Below, in pieces: positions 56,365-63,895 of a stretch of 64,000 nucleotides of DNA (positions are counted from its first letter, which is position 1; each line of letters starts with the position of its first letter). The notes below the pieces were generated by a model that was not told the DNA's origin, made no database searches, and saw nothing but the letters and a program-made list of their open reading frames with translations. The position numbers and the translations under genes were made by a program. The DNA is from Ignavibacteria bacterium (GTDB taxonomy: Bacteria > Bacteroidota > Ignavibacteria > Tepidaquicellales > Tepidaquicellaceae). Location of the stretch: NCBI GenBank assembly GCA_016929695.1, contig JAFGII010000043.1, forward strand, positions 1 through 64,000, in the 5' to 3' direction.

Positions 56365-57132
56365 TCATTGAAAAAATCCTTTAACAAAATCATCGTCAGA
56401 TTTATTAAGCTCTTCAAATGTGCCTTCGGCTGCAAAAACACCGTCTTTCAATACGACAATTCTGTTTCCTGTTATTTCTGCACAATCAATATCATGAGTA
56501 ACAATAACAGAAGATACTTTAAATTTTTCCTGCATTTTCAGTATTAAATTACTGATTTCCTTGGATGTCGCCGGGTCGAGACCTGTTGTAGGCTCATCAT
56601 ACAGCATTATTTCCGGTTTAAGAATTAAGGTACGGGCAAGCCCGATGCGCTTTTTCATACCGCCTGATAATTCCGAAGGCATTTTATCTATGGCTTCTTC
56701 CAGACCTACATCAGCGAGAGCTTCCCTGATACGGCTTTCAACTTCAGCAGAAGATAATTTTTCCTGTCTGACAAGCGGGAATTCAAGGTTTTCTCTGACA
56801 CTCATAGAATCATAAAGCGCACCGCTTTGGAAAATGAATCCCACTTTTCTCCTTAAATTCTGCAGTTCTTTAATTCTTAGGCTTGGAACATCTTCCTTTA
56901 AAACATTCACTTTCCCGCTCGTGGGCTTCATCAACCCTACAATACATTTTAAAGCAACAGATTTACCTGAACCCGATTTTCCGAGTATAATTAAAGTTTC
57001 GTTCCTGAAAACTTTCAGATTAATATCTTTTAAAACCTCATTATCACCGAGTGTTTTTTTCAGATTCTCAATGTCAATTACAACTTCCTTATCCGTAAAT
57101 GATTTTTTTTTCATATCAGAATTATTTTTCAT
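56365..57132 (-). CDS. mlaF: MlaF-type ABC transporter ATPase
   Basis: The 255-aa protein has Walker A LGKSGSGKSVALKCIVGLM near residue 52, a Q-loop (FIFQSGALYDSMSV), the family signature LSGGMKKRIGLARTL, Walker B IMLYDEPTTGLDP and the switch His in VTHDI. The KKR form of the signature is typical of MlaF and other MCE-coupled ATPases. It powers the permease encoded 6 bp upstream and works with the MCE protein encoded 29 bp downstream. It acts at the cytoplasmic face of the inner membrane. Confidence 0.93.
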   Translation of the reverse strand: MKNNSDMKKKSFTDKEVVIDIENLKKTLGDNEVLKDINLKVFRNETLIILGKSGSGKSVALKCIVGLMKPTSGKVNVLKEDVPSLRIKELQNLRRKVGFIFQSGALYDSMSVRENLEFPLVRQEKLSSAEVESRIREALADVGLEEAIDKMPSELSGGMKKRIGLARTLILKPEIMLYDEPTTGLDPATSKEISNLILKMQEKFKVSSVIVTHDIDCAEITGNRIVVLKDGVFAAEGTFEELNKSDDDFVKGFFQ

Positions 57133-57138
57133 ATTATT

Positions 57139-57909
57139 TTAATAAAAAATCATTGATAACTGAACTGCAACCATATCAAGAATAATTACCAGTAGAGATG
57201 AATAAACAACAGAAACATTTGCCGCAATACCGACACTTTCAGTTCCTCTTGAAGCATTATATCCCTGATGAGTACCCACCAGCCCGATTGCAAAACCAAA
57301 AAAGAATGTTTTAATCGTCGAAGGTATGATATCATCAAAAGTCAGAGCCGAAAATACCGTTGAAAAATACAATTGTAAACTTTGTCCGTTCAGAATATTT
57401 AAAGCCGTAAAACCGCCGATAAGTGCGAGGGCATCCGCATAAATTATAAGCAATGGTATCATTAAAGTAGCAGCGGTAATTCTTGTGACAACAAGAAACT
57501 TGAAAGGATTAGTTGCCGATACTTCCATTGCGTCAATCTGTTCCGAAACTTTCATAGAGCCGAGTTCTGCACCGATACCCGAACCAATCTTTCCTGCACA
57601 AATCAGTCCCGTAATTACAGGTCCTATTTCCCGTACTATTGAAATGGATATCATAGACGGAATTAACGATACGGCACCGAATTTTGTGAGCATAGGAATA
57701 GCCTGAAGTGCAAGCACAAAACCGATAATAAAACCCGTTACGCTGACAAGACCTAACGATTTACTCCCGATTTCAAAAAACTGCTTCAGCACTTCTTTAA
57801 ATTCAAAAGGTGGTTTAAAGACTTCCTGAAAATACCTGACAGTAAAATTAAATAATCCGTAAACGGTCAGGAGGAAATTATTAAGAAATTTTGGTAATGT
57901 AAGGTTCAT
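57139..57909 (-). CDS. mlaE: MlaE-type lipid ABC transporter permease
   Basis: The product is 256 aa from ATG 57909. A longer in-frame start at 57972 would overlap the upstream barrel gene and add a non-conserved stretch, so the short form fits the family better. It has five or six membrane helices, REIGPVITGLICAGKIGSGIGAELGSMKVSEQIDAMEV near residue 100 (the MlaE hallmark) and a C-terminal GYNASRGTESVGIAANVSVV region. It is the inner-membrane channel of the MCE transporter. The genes mlaE-mlaF-mlaD are in that order on the minus strand. Confidence 0.93.
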   Translation of the reverse strand: MNLTLPKFLNNFLLTVYGLFNFTVRYFQEVFKPPFEFKEVLKQFFEIGSKSLGLVSVTGFIIGFVLALQAIPMLTKFGAVSLIPSMISISIVREIGPVITGLICAGKIGSGIGAELGSMKVSEQIDAMEVSATNPFKFLVVTRITAATLMIPLLIIYADALALIGGFTALNILNGQSLQLYFSTVFSALTFDDIIPSTIKTFFFGFAIGLVGTHQGYNASRGTESVGIAANVSVVYSSLLVIILDMVAVQLSMIFY

Positions 57910-57928
57910 AAAGTATCTTTTAAATAAA

Positions 57929-58549
57929 TTAGTATTGCCGTTTGATATCAACATCAACGAACGGGTTTGCAATTCCCAGAATGATGCCGAATGAAATATC
58001 GGTGATATCCGTATCCGGTTTCCTGAACATAAATGTATGCCGTATTTTTATATGCGGATAAATTAAGAGTTTATGGTTGCGAAACGAATAGCCAAAAGTA
58101 AGTTCCGGGAAAACTCCCTGTTTACTGAAGTTTGTAAAATAACCCGCTCCCGCCGATATAACACTTGTAGTCTGTATAGTGTGGGAGGGCTTAATGTTAT
58201 CTCTGAGTAAAAAATCATATTTATAAGAGAGCCTCGTATGGTGTGAGATATTACCCGTTAATACAAAAGAGTATTCAAAAGCAACTCTGTGCTCGCCGAG
58301 TTCACCGAATCCCACCGATAATTCTTTTGTAATTCCCGCATATAATTTTTTATCTTCATATAATAAAACCGGATTTATAAGGTATATAAATGCACCAATA
58401 CCGATGGATAATGCTGTATATGAAAAAGCAGGACTTGTCGTATTCTCTTTATCCGTTAATGATACATATGGACTTATTGAAGGAATAGTTTGCGAATAAA
58501 TATTGCTGCAAGTCAGCAAAAGTAAAATTATGGTTGCAATTATTCTCAT
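57929..58549 (-). CDS. predicted outer-membrane barrel protein upstream of mlaE
   Basis: The 206-aa product has a signal peptide (about 1-19, ending NIYSQ) and a barrel-like pattern of Tyr/Phe/Gly strands with many hydroxyl residues. It lies 19 bp upstream of the mlaE start on the same strand, so it is probably cotranscribed with mlaEFD. By position it could be an outer-membrane partner for lipid transport, although MlaA itself looks different (a lipoprotein). The family is not recognised. Confidence 0.78.
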   Translation of the reverse strand: MRIIATIILLLLTCSNIYSQTIPSISPYVSLTDKENTTSPAFSYTALSIGIGAFIYLINPVLLYEDKKLYAGITKELSVGFGELGEHRVAFEYSFVLTGNISHHTRLSYKYDFLLRDNIKPSHTIQTTSVISAGAGYFTNFSKQGVFPELTFGYSFRNHKLLIYPHIKIRHTFMFRKPDTDITDISFGIILGIANPFVDVDIKRQY

Positions 58550-58589
58550 CCGATTTGTAATTTTATTTTTAACATTACTATATTTATTA

Positions 58590-59372
58590 TTAACTCAAAA
58601 TCTTTAAAATATATAAGACGGAAATTACCGCTTTTGTGAACAGAAAAACGCCCAGTATTAATAATATTATCCCCGCAATAATATTTAGTTTGTTTACGGT
58701 TGTCCGGTTAATTCTCTTTTTATTGCCTGTAATTAGCTTTAAAAGTGTAAAGAACCACGCAAATGTTCCTGCAAATGCTCCCACTGAAAATAACAGTCCG
58801 CCAAGAAAAGAGGAATTTAGAAAATTAAATCCTTTTAAGTATCCTACAACGGCAATCCATGATGCAGGAAGAGTCAAAGAAGATATACATAATAAAACTC
58901 CCATAAAAAATAGTCCAAAAAAATTTGACCTATGTATTTCCGGAATTTTAAGATGCTTTGCAATGTCTTTTGACTTTTCTTCCAGTTTACTTGCTCTGGC
59001 AAGAGCAGAATCAAACTTTCCGGATTCTTCCGCTTCAAGTTTATCGTATGTAATTTTTGTTCTGATGATTTTCAAACCGTAAAGAATCACTAATGCACAT
59101 CCGGTAAAAATCAGAACCGTTTCTATTATAAAAGTATTATTAGCATAAAAATCAGACGCAAAAGAGGGGAGAAAGGAAATAATCAAAGTAATTCCGCCGA
59201 ATGCTATCAGGCAATAGAAGAAATCCATAAATGCGGCACCGGAGGCAATCGCCTTTCCTTCTCTTATCTCGTTTTTAAATCCTTTGGAAATTATTGCAAA
59301 TGCAATAGGTCCCATCGGAGGGATTGAAACAATAAATCCGGTTAATATTCCTGCAATTAGATTTATTATCAT
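58590..59372 (-). CDS. LysE-family exporter
   Basis: The 260-aa membrane protein has six or seven helices and the LysE/RhtB start ILTGFIVSIPPMGPIAFAIISKGF with its conserved PPxGP turn. A long charged cytoplasmic loop (about 108-150) separates the two halves. The family exports basic or neutral amino acids, or in some members other cations. It is followed by nothing obvious and preceded 24 bp upstream by the sigma-region-2 gene. The substrate is unknown. Confidence 0.88.
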   Translation of the reverse strand: MIINLIAGILTGFIVSIPPMGPIAFAIISKGFKNEIREGKAIASGAAFMDFFYCLIAFGGITLIISFLPSFASDFYANNTFIIETVLIFTGCALVILYGLKIIRTKITYDKLEAEESGKFDSALARASKLEEKSKDIAKHLKIPEIHRSNFFGLFFMGVLLCISSLTLPASWIAVVGYLKGFNFLNSSFLGGLLFSVGAFAGTFAWFFTLLKLITGNKKRINRTTVNKLNIIAGIILLILGVFLFTKAVISVLYILKILS

Positions 59373-59396
59373 AATAATCGGACAGTGTTTTATAGT

Positions 59397-59795
59397 TTAA
59401 CTTTCATATAGACTCATTTTTTGCTGTTTCTTTAAGATATTCTTCCTGTATCTGTTTATATAGCAATTTCTCATAATCCTGCCTAACCATATTCTGCAAT
59501 TTGTTCCTTCTTCAAGTTTATCAAAAAAACGGAAAGCAAGAACATAAGTATCTTGAAGCATGTCATAAGCATCATTGGGGTTTCCTGAAATTTTCAAAGC
59601 ATAATGAAAAAAAAGTTTAATATAGGGAATTGCTTCTCTTTCGAATTCCAGTTTCCTTTTTAATAATTCGTCCGGTGACAGTCCTTCAATTGTTAGATTA
59701 TCAATAATAATTTTTATTTCTTCTTCGTAGTACGAATCAAGCGGAACGTTATATTGTCTGTAAACCAAAAGATTTTCTGCCGGGTTATTTTCCAT
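59397..59795 (-). CDS. sigma-70 region 2-only protein (ECF-like, no region 4)
   Basis: The 132-aa protein carries a clear ECF sigma-factor region 2 from about residue 50: FEREAIPYIKLFFHYAL, DAYDMLQDTYVLAFRFFDKL and GTNCRIWLGRIMRNCYINRYRK. The protein then ends after about a dozen residues, MSLYES, so the -35-binding region 4 is missing. Only 24 bp separate its stop from the LysE gene, so the rest is not present in another frame. The first 45 residues are an acidic extension. AGGAGG lies 8 nt before the ATG. It could be a truncated sigma factor, or a regulator that competes for RNA polymerase. Confidence 0.85.
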   Translation of the reverse strand: MENNPAENLLVYRQYNVPLDSYYEEEIKIIIDNLTIEGLSPDELLKRKLEFEREAIPYIKLFFHYALKISGNPNDAYDMLQDTYVLAFRFFDKLEEGTNCRIWLGRIMRNCYINRYRKNILKKQQKMSLYES

Positions 59796-59946
59796 TTATT
59801 TGTCCTCCTGTTTTTGATAATAATTTATTTAAAATTTTTTTTTTTTTCTGTTTCCATATTGTTATTTTCTATTCAGATTCTTACCGTATTGTTATTAATT
59901 TGTCTGAACAGTTAAAAGTTGTTTCGTATAAATCATAAAACAAGGA

Positions 59947-59973
59947 AAAGGGCAGTCTGTATAACTGCCCTTT
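59947..59973 (-). terminator. Rho-independent terminator
   Basis: A perfect 10-bp stem (59947-59956 with 59964-59973; core GGGCAGT) encloses a 7-nt loop. On the minus strand it is followed by a T-rich run (TCCTTGTTTT). It ends the transcript of the DUF4382-type lipoprotein gene that stops at 59989 and isolates the sigma-like gene downstream. Confidence 0.85.
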
Positions 59974-59988
59974 AATAACCGATGTTAA

Positions 59989-60693
59989 TTAATCGGGTAC
60001 GCCATTTCTGTCGTTATCTCTGAACGCTTTGAAATTGTTATTGATATTATTTTTAATGTTATTATCAATATCGTTTGAATTTGCTGCTACTCCGGGGTCA
60101 AGATAAACACCATTCGATATAAACCAGATATATGGCTTTACATGCAATGTAATATTCGATACGTATTCCGTTGTAATCGGCATAGAACTCGGGAAGTTCA
60201 GTATCTGATGGGCAGACTTTGTTGACTTGTAAATAAAATAGTTACCCAGATACCAGCCTTTAACTATAACCGAATATCTGCCGTTATTATCCGCAAACTC
60301 TGGGTCAGGAACAGGCTCGTTATCATTTAATTTATGAATTTCGAACTTGATTTTCTGATATTCACCGGCAGGGATTATTGCCGAACTTATCGTAGTGACA
60401 CCCGCTGTCAGATTAAGAAACAGAACGTAAGGTCCTACCTTAAAGTTTACCGAATCCTGATTGTTGTTGGCGACATTTAATTTAATATCCTGTATTAATA
60501 TTTTTACCGTGTCCAGTATCAAAATATTTTGTGAATCTCCTATCGAATCAGTCGAACTCATTGAACTGAAAATCAGGTTATCGGACTGAGTCGGATTGGT
60601 TGATGATTCATTGCAGCCGTAGAAACCTGCCGCTGAAAATAATATTGCTAAAATCAGCACGCCGATTTTGTGTTTAAAAATTGATTTTTTCAT
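59989..60693 (-). CDS. DUF4382-like lipoprotein
   Basis: The 234-aa product has a lipoprotein signal (AAGFYGC, lipidated Cys near residue 27) and a beta-rich domain (about 45-195) with VKILIQDIKLNV, LNLTAGVTTISSAIIPAGEYQKIKFEI and YLGNYFIYKS, similar to DUF4382 proteins that bind the cell surface. The tail contains an Asn/Ile/Asp-rich stretch and ends DNDRNGVPD, like a calcium-binding loop. The function is unknown. It lies 41 bp downstream of another lipoprotein gene, and a strong terminator follows. Confidence 0.8.
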   Translation of the reverse strand: MKKSIFKHKIGVLILAILFSAAGFYGCNESSTNPTQSDNLIFSSMSSTDSIGDSQNILILDTVKILIQDIKLNVANNNQDSVNFKVGPYVLFLNLTAGVTTISSAIIPAGEYQKIKFEIHKLNDNEPVPDPEFADNNGRYSVIVKGWYLGNYFIYKSTKSAHQILNFPSSMPITTEYVSNITLHVKPYIWFISNGVYLDPGVAANSNDIDNNIKNNINNNFKAFRDNDRNGVPD

Positions 60694-60734
60694 TATTTTT
60701 TTTATTTAATAAAATATTGTTATTTTCTAAAAGT

Positions 60735-62129
60735 TTATTTTTTCCCTTTATTGTTATTTTTGCCGTCATTTTTCTTATTGTTATCATTGACTTTATTTTT
60801 GTTTCCGTTATTATTATTGTCATTTTTCTTCACGTTAACTTTGTTTTCAGTTTTATCTCTGTTATCATTGTTGTTTATTTTCTTGCCGTTATCATTGCCT
60901 TTGTTATTGTTCCCGTTATTATTGTTATCGTTTTGCTTAACTTTTACTTTGCCTTCATTATTCTTTCCGTTATTATTATTTTGGTTTCCGTTATCATTGC
61001 CATTATTCCGGTTCCCGTTATTATTTCCGTTGTTTTCTTTCTTGGATTCATATTCACCGGTACTTTTTAATTTCCATTCATTATAATTCCTGTAAGATTT
61101 TGGTACGTTTACAGTAAATTTCTTATTATTTTTATGTTTGTATTTAATGAAAACAGGTGTGTATACGAAGTATTCTTTGTCGGTATATCTGATATCATTA
61201 AAATTTCTGACATGCTGAATCGTTACTAATTCAATATTCCTGCCGTATTCGTATTGAATTGCATTTACGTCAGGTCCTCTGTTTAGTATTGTATTGCCGA
61301 CAAGCATAATACCGTCGAGTGCACTCATATCACTGACCATAATCCTGTTTCCGTCAGTATTGTATAAATTATTGTATTTGTACACAGTCGGTTCAAGGAA
61401 ATATTTTCTTTCTACTATTACATAATTATTGTTATCAATATCAGGAGTCCTCATAGTACCGTCAATCATATAAGCGGTAGGAGGTAAAGGAGCCCATGAC
61501 ACATAACTGTCGTCTTGTCTCCAGTCAACCCATGCAGGAGACCATACCCTTCCGGGTACCCACAACCAGCCGGCATCTGTATTAACCCATCTGCCGTAGT
61601 GTGAAACCGTTTCTTCCGCAGGTGTGGGAGCCTTAAAATACCAGCCTGCATCGGTATTTACCCATTGCCCGTTAGTGTAAGGAGTATATACCGGGGTTTC
61701 CTCTGATTCAAATGTTACCCCTAAATCCGCTGACGGTTTCCAGACGTAAACCAAACCTACATTCGCATAGTTTGATGCGTAAGCATCGTTTACGCCAAGC
61801 AGCCTTGAAAATGACAGATTGTCATTAACCTGACTTTCAGACAGAGCCGCTTCAGGATCCATTCCGATTTCCTCAGGCGCTACTTCTATCCACTCGCCGT
61901 GAGGAGTAAGTATGTCGTAAAATTCCTTGTAATCAACCGTCTTAAGGTCTGCGTCAGATTCTGCAAAGTCCTTTTCATCAATTGAAATTGCTTCCAGATC
62001 TTTATCCAGTTGTGTTTTCTGTTCTTCGGTCAAATTTTCATCCGACGACTTTGAACAGGAGAAAAATACAAACAATGAAACCATCAGGAATAAAAATCCC
62101 ATTGTTCTTAAAATAAATTTTGTTTTCAA
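60735..62129 (-). CDS. lipoprotein with DUF6600-like domain and Asn/Lys/Gly-rich tail
   Basis: The 464-aa product has a lipoprotein signal (FVFFSCSK, Cys near residue 25). A domain with YVWKPSADLGVTF and repeated NTDAGWYF/NTDAGWLWVPG and RVWSPAWVDWRQ segments (about 125-215) matches the YXWV-type DUF6600 pattern. From about residue 365 the sequence is almost entirely Asn, Lys, Gly and Asp, in imperfect short repeats of NNNNGN-like units. That tail is probably disordered and may span the periplasm or bind a polyanion. The gene is followed 41 bp on by another lipoprotein gene. Function unknown. Confidence 0.85.
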   Translation of the reverse strand: MKTKFILRTMGFLFLMVSLFVFFSCSKSSDENLTEEQKTQLDKDLEAISIDEKDFAESDADLKTVDYKEFYDILTPHGEWIEVAPEEIGMDPEAALSESQVNDNLSFSRLLGVNDAYASNYANVGLVYVWKPSADLGVTFESEETPVYTPYTNGQWVNTDAGWYFKAPTPAEETVSHYGRWVNTDAGWLWVPGRVWSPAWVDWRQDDSYVSWAPLPPTAYMIDGTMRTPDIDNNNYVIVERKYFLEPTVYKYNNLYNTDGNRIMVSDMSALDGIMLVGNTILNRGPDVNAIQYEYGRNIELVTIQHVRNFNDIRYTDKEYFVYTPVFIKYKHKNNKKFTVNVPKSYRNYNEWKLKSTGEYESKKENNGNNNGNRNNGNDNGNQNNNNGKNNEGKVKVKQNDNNNNGNNNKGNDNGKKINNNDNRDKTENKVNVKKNDNNNNGNKNKVNDNNKKNDGKNNNKGKK

Positions 62130-62215
62130 AATGATTTTTTTATATTTTTAAAATTGTTAATTAGCCATGTAACTTTATCCGTCAAGAATCTTATCGTTTA
62201 ATTAAAGTTTATCTG

Positions 62216-62440
62216 TTATTTATCAACGTTTCTTGAAAAAGCAGTCCAGCCTATTAATATAATCAGACCCAGTGTCAAAACCACGGGAATCCACACCCAG
62301 CTGTTACCGATTACTTTTTCAGTTTCTGTCATCCCTGCGTCCGACAGTGCTCCTGTTATCAGGATACTGCTGAAGAGCATTAATAATAATATTTCGACGA
62401 TAAACGTAACTATGAGGACCATTCTTGTTTTTGCATTCAT
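62216..62440 (-). CDS. small two-helix membrane protein
   Basis: The 74-aa protein has two hydrophobic segments (about 7-30 and 48-66) and a short linker with TETEKVIGNS between. AAGGAG lies 10 nt before the ATG. It is the last of a series of tiny membrane-protein genes on this strand. No family or motif is recognised. Clean start, ribosome site and length support a real gene. Confidence 0.75.
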   Translation of the reverse strand: MNAKTRMVLIVTFIVEILLLMLFSSILITGALSDAGMTETEKVIGNSWVWIPVVLTLGLIILIGWTAFSRNVDK

Positions 62441-62511
62441 TAGATTATTCTCCTTTTTTTATAAATTTTAAAAATTTTTGTTTAATTTATTAATTCCGGT
62501 TGCTTTTTGGA

Positions 62512-62652
62512 CTAAATCCTTTTTATAAGTTTAATAATTAATACTATGACTGCCGCAACTAACAAAATGTGAATAAGACCGCCGAATGTATAGGAACTGA
62601 GCAGTCCGATTGCCCAGAGTATTAAAAGAACCAAAATTACTGTCCAGAACAT
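62512..62652 (-). CDS. lmo0937/DUF5670-type small membrane protein
   Basis: This 46-aa protein is almost all hydrophobic: FWTVILVLLILWAIGLLSSY, then FGGLIHILLVAAVIVLIIKLI and a basic end. The pattern of WT, LW, GG, IHILL and a C-terminal KLIKRI matches lmo0937-family membrane proteins. It is a diverged relative of the three tandem genes at 62677-63223. It lies among stress-type membrane proteins. These are often induced by envelope or general stress, but no such induction is visible here. Confidence 0.85.
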   Translation of the reverse strand: MFWTVILVLLILWAIGLLSSYTFGGLIHILLVAAVIVLIIKLIKRI

Positions 62653-62676
62653 AATTTTATCACCTTAAAATTAATG

Positions 62677-62844
62677 TTAAAATATTTTTGTTAAATTAAA
62701 TTTTCTGTCTCTTAGAAGACCAACAACCAAGACAATTACTGCAATAACCGGAAGAATATGAATAAGACTGCCGCCTACAGAAGGAAAGCCTATAAATCCG
62801 ACTAACCATAACAAAAATAATACTACTACTATTGTCCAAAATAT
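62677..62844 (-). CDS. tandem lmo0937-type gene, copy 1 (ATA at the start position)
   Basis: The frame encodes 55 aa closely matching copies 2 and 3 up to the LVVGL segment, then has its own C-terminal end (RDRKFNLTKIF). The Shine-Dalgarno AAGGAGT and spacer match those of the other copies, but the start codon is ATA (62842-62844) where they have ATG, and the next base change gives TTT for TTG. No other in-frame start lies near. It is either translated poorly from ATA, or is a decaying copy. It is the most downstream of the tandem set. Confidence 0.6.
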   Translation of the reverse strand: MFWTIVVVLFLLWLVGFIGFPSVGGSLIHILPVIAVIVLVVGLLRDRKFNLTKIF

Positions 62845-62880
62845 GATTTGACTCCTTTAAATTAATGTTTATAAAATTTG

Positions 62881-63033
62881 CTAAGTTATTCTTTTGCCTC
62901 TGACAAGTCCGACAACCAAGACAATTACTGCAATAACCAGAAGAATATGAATAAGACTGCCGCCTACAGCAGGAAAACCTATAAATCCGACTAACCATAA
63001 CAAAAATAAGACTACTACTATTGTCCACAACAT
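62881..63033 (-). CDS. tandem lmo0937-type gene, copy 2
   Basis: The 50-aa product begins MLWTIVVVLFLLWLVGF, followed by IGFPAVGGSLIHILLVIAV and a basic end (VRGKRIT). This is the lmo0937/DUF5670 pattern with two hydrophobic segments joined by a GG turn. The start ATG has AAGGAGT seven nt upstream. It differs from copy 3 at a few residues only (PAVGG versus PTVSG, VIAV versus VVAV). No function is established for the family; it is common in stress-related clusters. Confidence 0.88.
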   Translation of the reverse strand: MLWTIVVVLFLLWLVGFIGFPAVGGSLIHILLVIAVIVLVVGLVRGKRIT

Positions 63034-63070
63034 GATTTGACTCCTTATAAATTAATGTTTATAAAATTTT

Positions 63071-63223
63071 TTAAGTTATTCTTTTGCCTCTTACAAGTCC
63101 GACAACCAAGACAATTACTGCCACAACCAGAAGAATATGAATAAGACTGCCGCTTACAGTCGGAAAGCCTATAAAACCGACTAACCATAACAAAAATAAG
63201 ACTACTACTATTGTCCACAACAT
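63071..63223 (-). CDS. tandem lmo0937-type gene, copy 3 (first transcribed)
   Basis: The 50-aa product begins MLWTIVVVLFLLWLVGF and continues IGFPTVSGSLIHILLVVAV with the same VRGKRIT end as copy 2. ATG and AAGGAGT ribosome site are intact. It is the most upstream of the three tandem genes and lies 199 bp after a YtxH gene on the same strand; a large inverted repeat at 63275-63336 lies between. Confidence 0.88.
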   Translation of the reverse strand: MLWTIVVVLFLLWLVGFIGFPTVSGSLIHILLVVAVIVLVVGLVRGKRIT

Positions 63224-63274
63224 GATTTGACTCCTTATAAATTAATTGTTTAAAAAAATTGTTATTTTAAAACT

Positions 63275-63336
63275 GCAGAGATAAATTCATTCATATCTGA
63301 ATTTATTATTTGTGAGATATAAATTATTATCTCTGC
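63275..63336. promoter_or_regulatory. 10-bp inverted repeat with 42-nt interior
   Basis: GCAGAGATAA at 63275-63284 and its reverse complement at 63327-63336 enclose 42 nt, within which 63287-63300 can form a small ATTCA/TGAAT hairpin. It lies between the YtxH gene end and the first tandem lmo0937-type gene, so it may be a leader structure, terminator or operator. No T-run follows on the minus strand. Confidence 0.4.
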
Positions 63337-63422
63337 AATTAACGACTTCACATCTGTTCCTTACTTTGCCGCTACATACATTGGAAAAATATATATTATC
63401 TTTCCTGTTTTCTTCATATTCA

Positions 63423-63797
63423 TTATTTGTGAGTAATTTCAACTTTTTCTTCTGACATATTGTTTTGAGAATTTGGCAGAATTTTTGCCTTATTATATGC
63501 ATTAACTCCTGCTATTAAAGATTCCTTTACCTTATCTGTTTTACCCGCAATCTTTTCCTTACCGGTTTTTAGAAATTTATTAACATTCTCAATTGTACTT
63601 TCGGTTTTTTCCTTCACGCCGTTCCAGGAATCAATTGTTATTTTCTTACCTTCTTCAAGTAAATCGTTTGTTTTCGTGCTTATATCCTGCCTGAAATGTT
63701 TTCCTGATTTTGGTGCGTATAATAATGCGAGAGTACCGCCAACTGCACCTCCGAGCAGGAAACCGATAAAAAATCCGTTTATTGTTTTCATAGACAT
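63423..63797 (-). CDS. YtxH-family protein, second copy
   Basis: The 124-aa protein starts with a glycine-rich helix, FFIGFLLGGAVGGTLALLYAPKSGKHFR, the YtxH signature, followed by a charged helical region (about 40-105) and a short acidic tail. It is shorter than the homologue at 46428 and differs in sequence. It is the first gene of a leftward series that continues with the small membrane proteins. Two nearby ATGs (63797 and 63791) are possible; the first is taken here. Its promoter probably lies between 63798 and 63890. Confidence 0.88.
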   Translation of the reverse strand: MSMKTINGFFIGFLLGGAVGGTLALLYAPKSGKHFRQDISTKTNDLLEEGKKITIDSWNGVKEKTESTIENVNKFLKTGKEKIAGKTDKVKESLIAGVNAYNKAKILPNSQNNMSEEKVEITHK

Positions 63798-63895
63798 CTT
63801 TTTTTTCTTTCTTAATTTCGTTAATAAAATAGTTCTTAATATTTATTCTAAATCATTTACATCTGAATTGCCATGCCGGCGGCAATAATTGAATT

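Larger units (their letters stand above)
62677..63223 (-). repeat. tandem triplication with ~190-bp period
   Basis: Three genes at 62844, 63033 and 63223 (starts) are spaced 189 and 190 bp apart. Coding sequence, ribosome site and part of the spacer are nearly identical, as expected from recent unequal duplication. Divergence is greatest at the 3' end of copy 1. Confidence 0.9.

Noticed and set aside
57910-57972. Longer start for mlaE
   Set aside because: It would overlap the upstream barrel gene by 44 bp and add a non-conserved segment; ATG 57909 gives the usual length.
60681-61086. Long hydrophobic frames on the plus strand opposite the lipoprotein tail
   Set aside because: They arise because Asn/Lys codons read as Ile/Val/Phe on the other strand. 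The tail belongs to a lipoprotein gene with a proper signal and start.
62696-63028. A 110-codon minus-strand frame across the tandem small genes
   Set aside because: It reads a different frame through repeated units and has no ribosome site or signal; the true genes are the 50-aa frames with AAGGAGT and ATG.
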